Source of the DNA: an uncultured Porphyromonadaceae bacterium
GTDB lineage: Bacteria > Bacteroidota > Bacteroidia > Bacteroidales > Muribaculaceae
Assembly (NCBI GenBank): GCA_946183895.1
Contig: CAMHDX010000038.1
Location: 1 to 7,607 of the forward strand
Direction of reading: 5' to 3'
DNA: 7,607 nt
Shown: positions 1 through 6,570 of the stretch, piece by piece
How positions within the stretch are numbered: the stretch's first letter is position 1
Layout: each line of letters opens with the position of its first letter
The notes under the pieces: generated by a model
Database searches by the model: none
The model's input: only the letters and a program-made list of their open reading frames with translations
Told to the model about the DNA's origin: nothing
Made by a program: the position numbers and the translations under genes

Positions 1-453
1 GTCGCGCAGGGCGCCTATCACGTAGGGGGTGGTGCCGCTCGCCGCGATGCCTATCACGGTGTCCTTGTCGTTGATTTTGTATTGCTGCAGGTCCTTCCAG
101 CCTTGCTCGGTGTCGTCCTCAGCATTCTCGACGGCGTTGCGTAGCGCGTAGTCGCCGCCGGCAATTAGGCCCACTATCCAGCCGGGTTCCATGCCGAAGG
201 TGGGCGGAATTTCGCTGGCGTCAAGCACGCCCAAGCGACCGCTCGTGCCGGCTCCCATATAGAAGATGCGGCCGCCGCGGCGCATGCGCTCCACTATGGC
301 GGTGACCAACTTCTCGATTTGCGGTATCGCGCGCTCCACAGCGTCGGCGACCTTGTGGTCCTCGCGATTGATGTCGGTCAGAATCTCGTGGACCGACTTA
401 TGCTCTAATCCGTCGTATAATGACGGTTGTTCACTGATTTTGACAAATGCCAT
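1..453 (-). CDS. murQ: N-acetylmuramic acid 6-phosphate etherase MurQ (N-terminal 151 residues, cut by window edge)
   Basis: MurQ is a cytoplasmic enzyme that cleaves the D-lactyl ether of MurNAc-6-phosphate to give GlcNAc-6-phosphate and lactate, in peptidoglycan recycling. The visible part is the N-terminal half of a SIS-fold protein; the family is usually 270-300 residues. Residues 67-87 carry the family signature GAGTSGRLGVLDASE followed by PPTFG. Glu81 and Glu112 have the same 31-residue spacing as the two catalytic glutamates known from E. coli MurQ (Glu83 and Glu114). The phosphosugar-binding segment AASGTTPYV lies at residues 137-145. The ATG at 451-453 is preceded by a -7 box about 26 bases upstream, which supports this start. 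The gene follows the DUF3109 gene after 84 bp and has its own promoter, so it is probably a separate transcription unit. The reading frame is open to the edge with no sign of damage. The eukaryotic-type homologue GckR is the only plausible alternative and is unlikely. Confidence 0.95.
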   Translation of the reverse strand, partial: MAFVKISEQPSLYDGLEHKSVHEILTDINREDHKVADAVERAIPQIEKLVTAIVERMRRGGRIFYMGAGTSGRLGVLDASEIPPTFGMEPGWIVGLIAGGDYALRNAVENAEDDTEQGWKDLQQYKINDKDTVIGIAASGTTPYVIGALRD

Positions 454-478
454 GCTCTTGTTCGATTTTTTTGCGGTG

Positions 479-486
479 CAAATGTA
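479..486 (-). promoter_or_regulatory. Bacteroidota -7 box upstream of murQ
   Basis: The minus strand reads TACATTTG here, a full match to the TAnnTTTG -7 consensus of Bacteroidales sigma-ABfr promoters. It would start transcription near position 472 and give a leader of roughly 20 nt before the murQ ATG. I find no TTTG at the expected -33 distance; that place is taken by an AT-rich inverted repeat (505-526). The promoter may therefore be weak or need an activator. Confidence 0.6.
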
Positions 487-504
487 GCGAAAAAAGTTTA
501 GAGT

Positions 505-526
505 TTAATTGTTATTAGCCAATTAA
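505..526 (-). other. AT-rich inverted repeat between the DUF3109 gene and murQ (weak terminator or operator)
   Basis: TTAATTG (505-511) and CAATTAA (520-526) form a perfect 7-bp inverted repeat around an 8-nt centre, 12 bp after the stop of the DUF3109 gene. On the minus strand a run of six T (490-495) follows about 9 nt later. It could be a weak intrinsic terminator of the folP-cdaA-DUF3109 operon. It also covers roughly -33 to -55 of the murQ promoter, where a regulator could bind. The stem has only one G-C pair, so termination is doubtful, and the sequence alone does not decide between the two roles. Confidence 0.35.
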
Positions 527-537
527 TTCTTGCTACA

Positions 538-1122
538 CTACGGTTTTCCGTATTGCTCAAGGTACACTTGGCAGGTGAGAGCCAGCTCGTCGTACCACTG
601 CTGCCCGAATCGCTCGATGAGCGGCTCGCGCAGGAACTCGTACACCCTGATGCCGCGGGCGCGACCCAGGGTCTCGGCGGCGCGGCAAATCTTCCACCGG
701 TCATAGTTCACCACATCGCCATCGCCGATGTGCTTGACGCGCGCCGGATACAGGTAGCACGAGATGGGCTTGCGCCACGTGATGCGCCCCATGCGGTAGG
801 CCTTCTCGATGGCGCATGAGCACAGTCCGCCCGGCTCGTAGCAGGTGAACACGCAGTTGCGCCCGTCAATAATCTGTGTCACGAGTTCGCCCTCGGGGTC
901 GCGATAGGCCACACCGCTGTCCTTGATTTCCTCTTGGGCGCGCGGCAGCAATAGGTCCCACACCTGTGGCAGCACTTGTTCCAGTAGCTCGCGCTCGTGC
1001 TCGGTGATGGGCGCTCCGGCGTCGCCCTCAATGCAACACGCCCCCAGGCAACGGTCCAGGTCGCAGCAAAAGAAGCGCTCCACCAGGTCCAAACTCACTA
1101 ATGTGCCTTGTATGTCAAGCAT
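538..1122 (-). CDS. DUF3109 family cysteine-rich protein, probably metal- or cluster-binding
   Basis: This is a 194-residue cytoplasmic protein with no signal peptide or membrane segment. It resembles the DUF3109 family, common in Bacteroidota and of unknown function. It has 12 cysteines: 19, 20, 25, 29, 30, 90, 94, 101, 103, 122, 146 and 184. The CLGACC cluster at 25-30 (CxxxCC), then CVFTC at 90-94 and CSC at 101-103, recalls the cysteine pattern of YkgJ/CxxCxxCC proteins, which are thought to chelate zinc or iron. A conserved-looking stretch KPISCYLYPAR lies at 118-128. I infer metal or Fe-S binding from this pattern; nothing in the sequence shows an enzymatic activity. The ATG at 1120-1122 lies 17 bp after the cdaA stop, so the gene is almost certainly the last of the folP-cdaA operon. 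The stop is TAG at 538-540. Confidence is high for a real gene and moderate for the family. Confidence 0.88.
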   Translation of the reverse strand: MLDIQGTLVSLDLVERFFCCDLDRCLGACCIEGDAGAPITEHERELLEQVLPQVWDLLLPRAQEEIKDSGVAYRDPEGELVTQIIDGRNCVFTCYEPGGLCSCAIEKAYRMGRITWRKPISCYLYPARVKHIGDGDVVNYDRWKICRAAETLGRARGIRVYEFLREPLIERFGQQWYDELALTCQVYLEQYGKP

Positions 1123-1139
1123 AGGTCAAACTGAGGGGA

Positions 1140-1934
1140 TTATTCGGTGGGTACATTAACAATCTTGGATAACGCGTCCTCCAGGTCGGCGACCTTGGCA
1201 AGGCGCAGGTGGTATTCACCCTTGTAGAAGTAGGAGATGTTGCCGGTCTCCTCGCTCACGACAATGGCGATGGCATCACTATTCTGGGTTACACCCATCG
1301 CCGCGCGGTGTCTCAAGCCTAGGTGACTGGGGAACTTGTCGTGATACACCGGCAGGATGCACCCCACAGCGCGCACTGTGCCGTCAACTATTATCATCGC
1401 GCCATCGTGCAGCGGACTATTCTTGAAGAAGATGTTCTCGATCAAGCGCGAGTTGACCGAAGCGTCAATCACATCGCCGGTGAACACGTAGTCGTCAAGC
1501 TGTGTTTGCTGTTGCACGACAATCAGCGCGCCGGTCTTGCTCTTGGACATGCGGCCACACGCATTGACCACCGGCAGAATCCACGAGTTGGTCTCGTCCT
1601 CGCCGGTGCGGTGCTTGAACAACCGGCGCAGGAAACCCCACCCGCGCTGCGAACCCAACTCGGACAGGAAACGGCGTATCTGGTCTTGAAACAAGATGAC
1701 AAGAATAAAGATGCCAATGTCGATAAACTTGTCCATGATGGTGCCGATGAGCACCATGCCGAATATCTTGTAGGCGACCGCCCACGCCAGGATAAACGCC
1801 AACACGCCCACAAACACGTTCAACGTGCCACTGTCGCGCATCGTGCTGTAGATGTAGTAGAGCAGCGTTGCCACCAACAGGATGTCAATGATGTCCTTGA
1901 GGCCTATCAACTGGGGCAAAATCGAAAAAAACAT
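1140..1934 (-). CDS. cdaA: Membrane diadenylate cyclase CdaA (c-di-AMP synthase)
   Basis: This 264-residue protein has the standard CdaA layout. Three N-terminal membrane helices (about 10-30, 38-58 and 67-83) are followed by a short basic linker and a cytoplasmic DAC (DisA_N) domain from about 115 to 255. The two catalytic signatures are present: HDGA at 176-179 and GLRHRAA at 206-212. The enzyme is therefore expected to condense two ATP into cyclic di-AMP, a messenger that in other bacteria controls potassium and osmolyte transport and cell-wall homeostasis. The start is an ATG at 1932-1934, 17 bp after the folP stop. The DUF3109 gene follows 17 bp downstream, so the three are likely one transcript. 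Firmicutes usually place cdaR and glmM beside cdaA. Neither is here, but folP next to cdaA is, as far as I recall, a common Bacteroidota arrangement. Nothing suggests inactivation. Confidence 0.95.
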   Translation of the reverse strand: MFFSILPQLIGLKDIIDILLVATLLYYIYSTMRDSGTLNVFVGVLAFILAWAVAYKIFGMVLIGTIMDKFIDIGIFILVILFQDQIRRFLSELGSQRGWGFLRRLFKHRTGEDETNSWILPVVNACGRMSKSKTGALIVVQQQTQLDDYVFTGDVIDASVNSRLIENIFFKNSPLHDGAMIIVDGTVRAVGCILPVYHDKFPSHLGLRHRAAMGVTQNSDAIAIVVSEETGNISYFYKGEYHLRLAKVADLEDALSKIVNVPTE

Positions 1935-1951
1935 AGTATATGGTTATATTA

Positions 1952-2812
1952 TTAATCGGTTGTCAATAATCGGCAAATAACTTCTCTGGCTTGGACCGCT
2001 GCCCGCACGTCGTGCACTCTGACGATGTGCGCGCCGGCAAGCATCGCCGCCGTGTTGAGCGCCACCGTGCCGGGCAGGGTGTCCTCGGCGGAATCGCCGG
2101 TGACACGCGTAATCATCGACTTGCGCGACACTCCCACCAGCATCGGAACGCCGAGCGACTGCACCATGTAGGCAAGGTGAGCCATTAAGGCGTAGTTTTG
2201 CTCTACGGTTTTGGCGAACCCGAATCCTGGGTCGGCAATCACATCTGCTACTCCCATGCCATGCAGGATGTCAATGCGGCGCATGAGCCATTCGGTGACC
2301 TCGGCGACCACGCCGCGCTCGCCGTAGTCGGTCATGCTCGACATCGTGGCGGGAGTGCCGCGGCTGTGGGTCAGCACGTAGGGCACACGCAGGGCGGCAA
2401 CCGCGGCGAACATGTCGTCGTCAAGCGTGCCGCCACTAATGTCGTTCACGATGTCGGCGCCCAGGCGCTCGACCGCCTCAGTGGCCACCGCGGCGCGATA
2501 GGTGTCAACGCTCAGCGGCACATCGGGTGCCGCACGCCGCGCCGCCGGCAACGCCACGCGCAGGCGTGCCAACTCCTCGCCGGCATCGGGGGATTGTGAG
2601 CCGGGGCGGGTGCTGCATCCGCCCATGTCAATCACATCAACGCCGGCGTCTACCATCTCGCGCACTTTGCGTTCAATATCGGCAGGGTCCATTGCTCGCG
2701 ATGCCGCGTAAAACGAGTCGGGCGTAGCGTTCACCACACCCATCACGAGCGGTCGCTCTATTGTCAACAAGCGCCCGCCCAAGCGCATGCTATGTTTGAT
2801 GAATTGCTGCAT
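1952..2812 (-). CDS. folP: Dihydropteroate synthase FolP
   Basis: FolP joins 6-hydroxymethyl-7,8-dihydropterin pyrophosphate to p-aminobenzoate in folate synthesis and is the sulfonamide target. The 286-residue product is a TIM barrel with the expected motifs: NATPDSF (28-34), the second loop GGCSTRPG (64-71), SVDT, VNDISGG, DPGFGFAKT, GVSRKS (227-232) and VRVHDV near the end. Loop 2 has Cys66 where many homologues, including E. coli, have Glu. I chose the ATG at 2810-2812. A TTG at 2822-2824 in the same frame would leave a leader of only about 10 nt from the predicted start of transcription. An internal ATG at 2786-2788 is also possible and would remove only eight residues before the conserved RLGGRLL segment. 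The gene is first in an operon with cdaA and the DUF3109 gene and is divergent from the symporter gene. Confidence 0.94.
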   Translation of the reverse strand: MQQFIKHSMRLGGRLLTIERPLVMGVVNATPDSFYAASRAMDPADIERKVREMVDAGVDVIDMGGCSTRPGSQSPDAGEELARLRVALPAARRAAPDVPLSVDTYRAAVATEAVERLGADIVNDISGGTLDDDMFAAVAALRVPYVLTHSRGTPATMSSMTDYGERGVVAEVTEWLMRRIDILHGMGVADVIADPGFGFAKTVEQNYALMAHLAYMVQSLGVPMLVGVSRKSMITRVTGDSAEDTLPGTVALNTAAMLAGAHIVRVHDVRAAVQAREVICRLLTTD

Positions 2813-2840
2813 TTGGTCGCACAACGTTACTACTAAATTG

Positions 2841-2872
2841 CAAAGTTAATTAAAATTATCCGATGTGGCAAA
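2841..2872 (-). promoter_or_regulatory. Promoter of the folP-cdaA-DUF3109 operon
   Basis: On the minus strand TTTG (2869-2872) is followed after exactly 20 nt by TAACTTTG (2841-2848). This matches the Bacteroidales consensus of TTTG, a 19-21 nt spacer and TAnnTTTG. Transcription should start near 2834, about 22 nt before the chosen folP ATG. No other good promoter lies inside the operon. Confidence 0.8.
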
Positions 2873-2950
2873 TAATCCATGTTGGGCGCGTGGATTTGGA
2901 TGGCTGATCTAATATTAATTAGTCTTACGATGAATTGCTGACATTTTATA

Positions 2951-2981
2951 GTTGTTTTATTAAATATTTTTACTAATTTTG
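2951..2981 (+). promoter_or_regulatory. Promoter of the sodium symporter gene
   Basis: TAATTTTG (2974-2981) matches the TAnnTTTG -7 consensus. GTTG (2951-2954), one mismatch from TTTG, lies 19 nt upstream as a likely -33 element. Transcription should start near 2987, giving a leader of about 24 nt to the ATG at 3011. The stretch between this promoter and the divergent folP promoter (2873-2950) is AT-rich and I see no clear operator in it. Confidence 0.7.
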
Positions 2982-3010
2982 CTGCCTGAATTACAATTTG
3001 TAAGAAAATC

Positions 3011-4360
3011 ATGAATGATTTGAATGATTCGCGAGCCGGTTTTGCCACACGGCTTGGCGCTATAGCCGCTACTGCAGGCTCGGCTGTGGGTCTGGGCAAC
3101 ATTTGGCGCTTCCCCTACGAGGCGGGGCAGAATGGTGGCGGCGCGTACATCCTGGTGTATGTGTTGTGCGTGGTGTTGCTCGGCATACCGGTCATGATGA
3201 GCGAATTCATCATTGGTCGCTCGACCCACAAGAACATGAAGGGAGCGCTTCGCCAGTTGTCACCAGGCAGCAAAGTGTATCGTTTTACCTACGTTTGCAT
3301 CGCCGGCGCGGTTGTGACGCTGGGCTTCTACAGTGTGGTGTGCGGTTGGGTGCTTGAGTACCTGTATCAAGCCGTCACGGGCAATTTGCTTGACCACTCG
3401 GCTGAGCAGTACTCGGCCATGTTCACCGGATTGGTGGCGAGTCCGTGGCGCAATGTGCTGTGGACGGCGTTGTTCCTCGCGGTCAACTTTTATATTATGC
3501 GCCATGGCATCAAGGGTGGCATCGAGCGGGTGTCACGCGTGATGATGCCGCTATTGCTCGTGTTGCTCATCATGTTCTGTGTGCGCTCGTTGACGTTGCC
3601 TAATTCGATGGAGGGTGTGCGCTTCTTGCTCGTGCCTGACTTTGACAGTATGTCGTGGCGCGGGGCGGTCAACGCGATGGGGCAGGCGTTCATGTCGCTC
3701 ACCCTGGGCATCTCGGGTCTGGTGACTTATTCGAGTTTCTTCAGCGACGACGCGCCGCTGGCGCGCGATGCTACCACCGTCGCGGTGCTTGATACCTTGG
3801 TGGCGATACTCAGCGGCTTGGTGATTTTTCCGGCTGTGTTTAGCTTTGGTGTGCAGCCCGAGGCAGGACCCAAGCTCATCTTTGAGGTGTTGCCTGCTAT
3901 CTTCCAGCAGATGAGCCTCGGTGTCGTGTGGGCGGTATTGTTCTTCATCTTGCTGTGCTTCGCGTCGCTCACCAGCACTATCTCGTTGAGCGAAATTCCC
4001 ATCACCTTCTTGCAGGAGGAGTACAACATGTCGCGCAACGCCGCCACGTGGTGGTGTGCCGGCGCGGTTGTCGTCATCAGCGGCTTGAGCGCTCTCTCGT
4101 TTAATGTGCTTGACCACGTTACGCTTGCCGGCATGAACCTGTTTGACGTCTTTAATTATGCGGCAAGTAACATCTTCATGTTGCTCGGAGGTTTGGTAAC
4201 GGCGGTGTATGTGGGGTGGTTCCTTGACCGCACTATCATTCGTGAGCAACTTACCAATCACGGCACCCTCACCACCCGCATTGAGGGGTATACCATCTTT
4301 TGCCTGCGCTACATTGCCCCCATCGCGGTGGCGATCATCTTCTGGAGTGTCGCCCTGTGA
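3011..4360 (+). CDS. Sodium-dependent transporter, neurotransmitter:sodium symporter (NSS/SNF, LeuT-type) family
   Basis: This is a 449-residue inner-membrane protein with about 11 predicted helices, the usual form and length for bacterial NSS transporters. The N-terminus carries the family signature: Arg8, then ATRLG and GSAVGLGNIWRFPY (23-36), which is the unwound first helix. By alignment with LeuT, Ala25, Val26 and Asn30 correspond to the sodium-binding Ala22, Val23 and Asn27. Helix 6 has SLTLGISGLVTYSSFF (229-244), and helix 8 has FASLTSTIS (317-325), the Ser/Thr-rich Na2 site. It should import an amino acid or related amine with sodium, but I cannot assign the substrate. The gene stands alone, divergent from folP and convergent with lpdA, with its own promoter and a strong terminator. 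Antisense frames are long here only because the codons are GC-rich. Confidence 0.94.
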   Translation: MNDLNDSRAGFATRLGAIAATAGSAVGLGNIWRFPYEAGQNGGGAYILVYVLCVVLLGIPVMMSEFIIGRSTHKNMKGALRQLSPGSKVYRFTYVCIAGAVVTLGFYSVVCGWVLEYLYQAVTGNLLDHSAEQYSAMFTGLVASPWRNVLWTALFLAVNFYIMRHGIKGGIERVSRVMMPLLLVLLIMFCVRSLTLPNSMEGVRFLLVPDFDSMSWRGAVNAMGQAFMSLTLGISGLVTYSSFFSDDAPLARDATTVAVLDTLVAILSGLVIFPAVFSFGVQPEAGPKLIFEVLPAIFQQMSLGVVWAVLFFILLCFASLTSTISLSEIPITFLQEEYNMSRNAATWWCAGAVVVISGLSALSFNVLDHVTLAGMNLFDVFNYAASNIFMLLGGLVTAVYVGWFLDRTIIREQLTNHGTLTTRIEGYTIFCLRYIAPIAVAIIFWSVAL

Positions 4361-4378
4361 GGCACGAGTGGCGCGGAA

Positions 4379-4399
4379 CTCGGCGGCACTGCCACCGAG
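4379..4399. other. Small GC-rich hairpin after the symporter gene
   Basis: CTCGGCGGC (4379-4387) and GCCACCGAG (4391-4399) pair over 9 positions with one mismatch around an ACT loop, 18 bp after the symporter stop. No T-run follows, so it is not a terminator by itself. It may protect the 3' end of the transcript or be incidental. Confidence 0.3.
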
Positions 4400-4425
4400 C
4401 ACTCAACGGGGTCGCCTATATGTAA

Positions 4426-4479
4426 AACCGCTGTGCACGATGGCACGCTTGTGATCGTGCGCAGCGGTTGCTATTTTTT
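4426..4479. terminator. Bidirectional intrinsic terminator between the convergent symporter and lpdA genes
   Basis: The arms at 4426-4441 and 4454-4469 form a 16-bp stem around a 12-nt centre, broken on the plus strand only by one U-G wobble. On the plus strand the stem is followed by a run of six T (4474-4479), which ends the symporter transcript. On the minus strand it is followed by TTTT (4427-4424) and lies 14 bp after the lpdA stop, so it can also end the sirtuin-lpdA transcript. Confidence 0.85.
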
Positions 4480-4483
4480 GCCA

Positions 4484-5812
4484 TCAGCGGGCGGCGGGCA
4501 GGATTTCGCTCAGCGTGGGGTGGGCGTGCACAGTGTGGCGGATGTCGTCAATGGTCAGGTCGGCGGTCATCGCCAATGCTACCTCGTGGATGAGGTCGGC
4601 GGCGTGTGCGCCCATGATGTGACAGCCCAATATCTTGCCGCTGTCTTCAACCAATACTTTAACTAATCCGTCGGGCTCGCCAAGCGCCAATGCCTTGCCG
4701 TTAGCCCTAAAGAAAGCCTTGAGGCAGCGGTAGTCAACTCCTTCTGCCTTAAGTTGTTGTTCGGTTTTGCTGACCATGGCGACTTCGGGAGTGGTGAAGA
4801 CGGCGCCGGGGATAATCATTGTATGGGTGGGCAAGCCGAGGTGGCAGTCCAGCACGTGCTTGCCCTGGGCGGTGGCGGCATGCGCGAGCATGCAGGTGGC
4901 ATTGACATCACCGATGGCGCAGATGCCCGGCGCGGTAGTGCGGTAGTGCTCGTCAACGACAATCGCGCCACGCTCAACCGCTACGCCCGCTTCGTCAAGT
5001 CCGTCGGGCAACACCGGCGCGCGACCCACCGCCATGAGTACCGCGTCGGCGGTTATTTGTCCGGGCTTGCCCTTGCTCTCGTAGGCCACGTTGTAGCCTT
5101 CGCCATCGCGCGCGATTGATGTCACGGCGGCGCTGAGCATGAACTTGATGCCGCGGCGAGTGAGCGAGGTGCGCAGGCGCTTGGCGATGTCGCTGTCAAA
5201 GGGTGGCAGGATTTCTTTGCAGAATTCGACAACGGTGATTTGGCAGCCGAGGCTCGAGAAAATGTGAGCGAACTCCATGCCTATCACGCCGCCGCCAATG
5301 ATGATCATGTGCTGCGGCAGGTTGTCAATATCGAGCAATTCATCGCTGGTCATCGCCAGCTCAGCGCCGGGTATGGGTAGTAGGCGTGGCTTTGAACCGG
5401 TGGCGATGATGATGAGCGGTGCGGTGAAGGTCTGTTCGCCCACGCTCACCGCGTCTTTGTGTAGTCGCGCTTCGCCCTCAATCAGGGTGATGCCTGGCTT
5501 GCCGAGCAGGGTGGCGACGCCGTCGCGCAGGGTTTGCACGATGGTGTTCTTGCGGCTGACAATGGCGCTCATGTCGGGCGCGGGAGTCGCATCGCCGTTG
5601 AGCGTGATGCCGTACTGCGCGCAGTTGCGGGTCATGTCACAAGCGCTCGCGCTCGCGCAAAACGCCTTGGTGGGTATGCACCCACGGTTCAGGCAGGTGC
5701 CTCCCAGTTGTCCGCGTTCGACAATAGCGACCTTAAGGCCGCGCTCTGCGGCTTCAACGGCAGTCTCATATCCGCCCGGTCCGGCTCCGATAATGATAAC
5801 ATCAAAATCCAT
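4484..5812 (-). CDS. lpdA: Dihydrolipoyl dehydrogenase (E3 component)
   Basis: This FAD-dependent cytoplasmic homodimer reoxidises the dihydrolipoyl arm of 2-oxoacid dehydrogenase complexes and of the glycine cleavage H protein, using NAD. The 442-residue product has every hallmark: FAD-binding GAGPGGY (9-15), the redox disulfide Cys40 and Cys45 in GGTCLNRGCIPTK, NAD-binding GGGVIG (173-178), the second FAD motif TAPGICAIGDV (293-303), and the C-terminal HPTLSE with the His431/Glu436 proton-relay pair. I placed the start at the ATG at 5810-5812, two residues before the first beta strand. A longer frame to 5953 runs into the sirtuin gene and carries no family sequence. The sirtuin stop is 34 bp upstream with no promoter visible between them, so the two are probably co-transcribed. 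No E1, E2 or lipoate genes are in view, so the complex it serves cannot be told from this window. Confidence 0.95.
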   Translation of the reverse strand: MDFDVIIIGAGPGGYETAVEAAERGLKVAIVERGQLGGTCLNRGCIPTKAFCASASACDMTRNCAQYGITLNGDATPAPDMSAIVSRKNTIVQTLRDGVATLLGKPGITLIEGEARLHKDAVSVGEQTFTAPLIIIATGSKPRLLPIPGAELAMTSDELLDIDNLPQHMIIIGGGVIGMEFAHIFSSLGCQITVVEFCKEILPPFDSDIAKRLRTSLTRRGIKFMLSAAVTSIARDGEGYNVAYESKGKPGQITADAVLMAVGRAPVLPDGLDEAGVAVERGAIVVDEHYRTTAPGICAIGDVNATCMLAHAATAQGKHVLDCHLGLPTHTMIIPGAVFTTPEVAMVSKTEQQLKAEGVDYRCLKAFFRANGKALALGEPDGLVKVLVEDSGKILGCHIMGAHAADLIHEVALAMTADLTIDDIRHTVHAHPTLSEILPAAR

Positions 5813-5846
5813 ATCAGTAGTGTATTTGAATTTAATGATTGTGCAA

Positions 5847-6545
5847 TTACAATGCGTTGAGTTGTTCCACCAGTTGGTCAATGCCCTCGGTGGCTTTTGC
5901 CGCGATATGGGTGAATCCCAGTGTGTCGGCATCCGCAACGACGTTGGGGTCAATCACGTAGCGTGGTGCGCGCCAAGGCACCTCGTTCAGCAGGTTGGCG
6001 GCAGGATATACCACCAGCGAGGTGCCGATAATCACCATGATGTCGGCGCTCTCGACAATCTGCATGGCTCGTGTCATCTGTGGCACCGGCTCGCCGAAGA
6101 GCACCACAAACGGCCGCATTTGTGACCCGTCAGCGGCTTTGTCGCCCAATAGGATAGGCTCGGTGAGTGGCTTGGTCGTGATGCAGTCAGGGTTATTGGG
6201 ATTGTTCATGCCGGTGACCTTGGTCAGCTCGCCATGCAGGTGCAGCACATTGGTCGAGCCGGCGCGCTCATGCAGGTCATCAACATTCTGCGTAATGATG
6301 CTGACGCGGTAGTCGCGCTCAAGCTGTGCCAGCACCTCGTGGGCGTGGTTGGGGTGCACTGTGGCAAGCTGAGCCCGACGCGCGTTGTAGAACTCGAGGG
6401 CTAATGCGCGGTTGCGCCTAAAGCCCGATACGCTTGCCAACTGCATGGCGTCAACTTGGTTCCACAACCCGTTTTTGTCACGAAATGTCGCGATACCACT
6501 CTCTGCCGATATTCCGGCTCCGGTTAATACTACCAGGTGTTTCAT
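5847..6545 (-). CDS. cobB: NAD-dependent protein deacylase, CobB-type class III sirtuin lacking the zinc cysteines
   Basis: Sirtuins remove acyl groups from protein lysines using NAD, releasing nicotinamide and O-acyl-ADP-ribose. The 232-residue protein has NAD-binding TGAGISAESGIATFRD (8-23), TQNVDDLHERAG (85-96), the catalytic His104 in HLHGEL, and GTSLVVYPA (174-182). Tyr53 and Arg56 form the YxxR motif that in E. coli CobB and human SIRT5 favours acidic acyl groups such as succinyl. The segment that normally holds four zinc-binding cysteines (about 109-145) has only one cysteine, Cys121, the sole one in the protein. I believe this loss is usual for Bacteroidota sirtuins, and the fold around it (MRPFVVLFGEPVP, 143-155) is intact. 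The ATG at 6543-6545 begins right at the first strand. The gene is first in a probable operon with lpdA. Gene symbol by similarity; the true substrates are unknown. Confidence 0.92.
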   Translation of the reverse strand: MKHLVVLTGAGISAESGIATFRDKNGLWNQVDAMQLASVSGFRRNRALALEFYNARRAQLATVHPNHAHEVLAQLERDYRVSIITQNVDDLHERAGSTNVLHLHGELTKVTGMNNPNNPDCITTKPLTEPILLGDKAADGSQMRPFVVLFGEPVPQMTRAMQIVESADIMVIIGTSLVVYPAANLLNEVPWRAPRYVIDPNVVADADTLGFTHIAAKATEGIDQLVEQLNAL

Positions 6546-6570
6546 CTTGCTGCTCGTTTTTTAAATTTCA

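Noticed and set aside
1323..1955. Long plus-strand frame antisense to cdaA (210 codons)
   Set aside because: It is His/Gln/Arg-rich, has no recognisable domain, and mirrors a well-supported cdaA. GC-rich codons leave few stops on the opposite strand.
2813..2824. TTG start for folP four codons upstream of the chosen ATG
   Set aside because: It is a non-ATG start lying only about 10 nt after the predicted transcription start; the ATG at 2812 fits better.
2833..3229. Minus-strand small frames upstream of folP and overlapping the symporter start
   Set aside because: They cross the divergent promoters and the conserved N-terminus of the transporter and show no protein-family features.
3551..4402. 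Minus-strand frame of 283 codons across the symporter gene
   Set aside because: It is a low-complexity, very hydrophilic His/Arg/Gln-rich translation with no motif, and it overlaps a clear transporter gene.
5813..5953. 47-codon upstream extension of lpdA
   Set aside because: It overlaps the 3' end of the sirtuin gene out of frame. The dehydrogenase family starts right before the first FAD-binding strand, at the ATG at 5812.
5277..6125. Plus-strand frame of 282 codons spanning the lpdA-sirtuin junction
   Set aside because: It runs antisense across two well-defined genes and their gap, and its translation has no family features.
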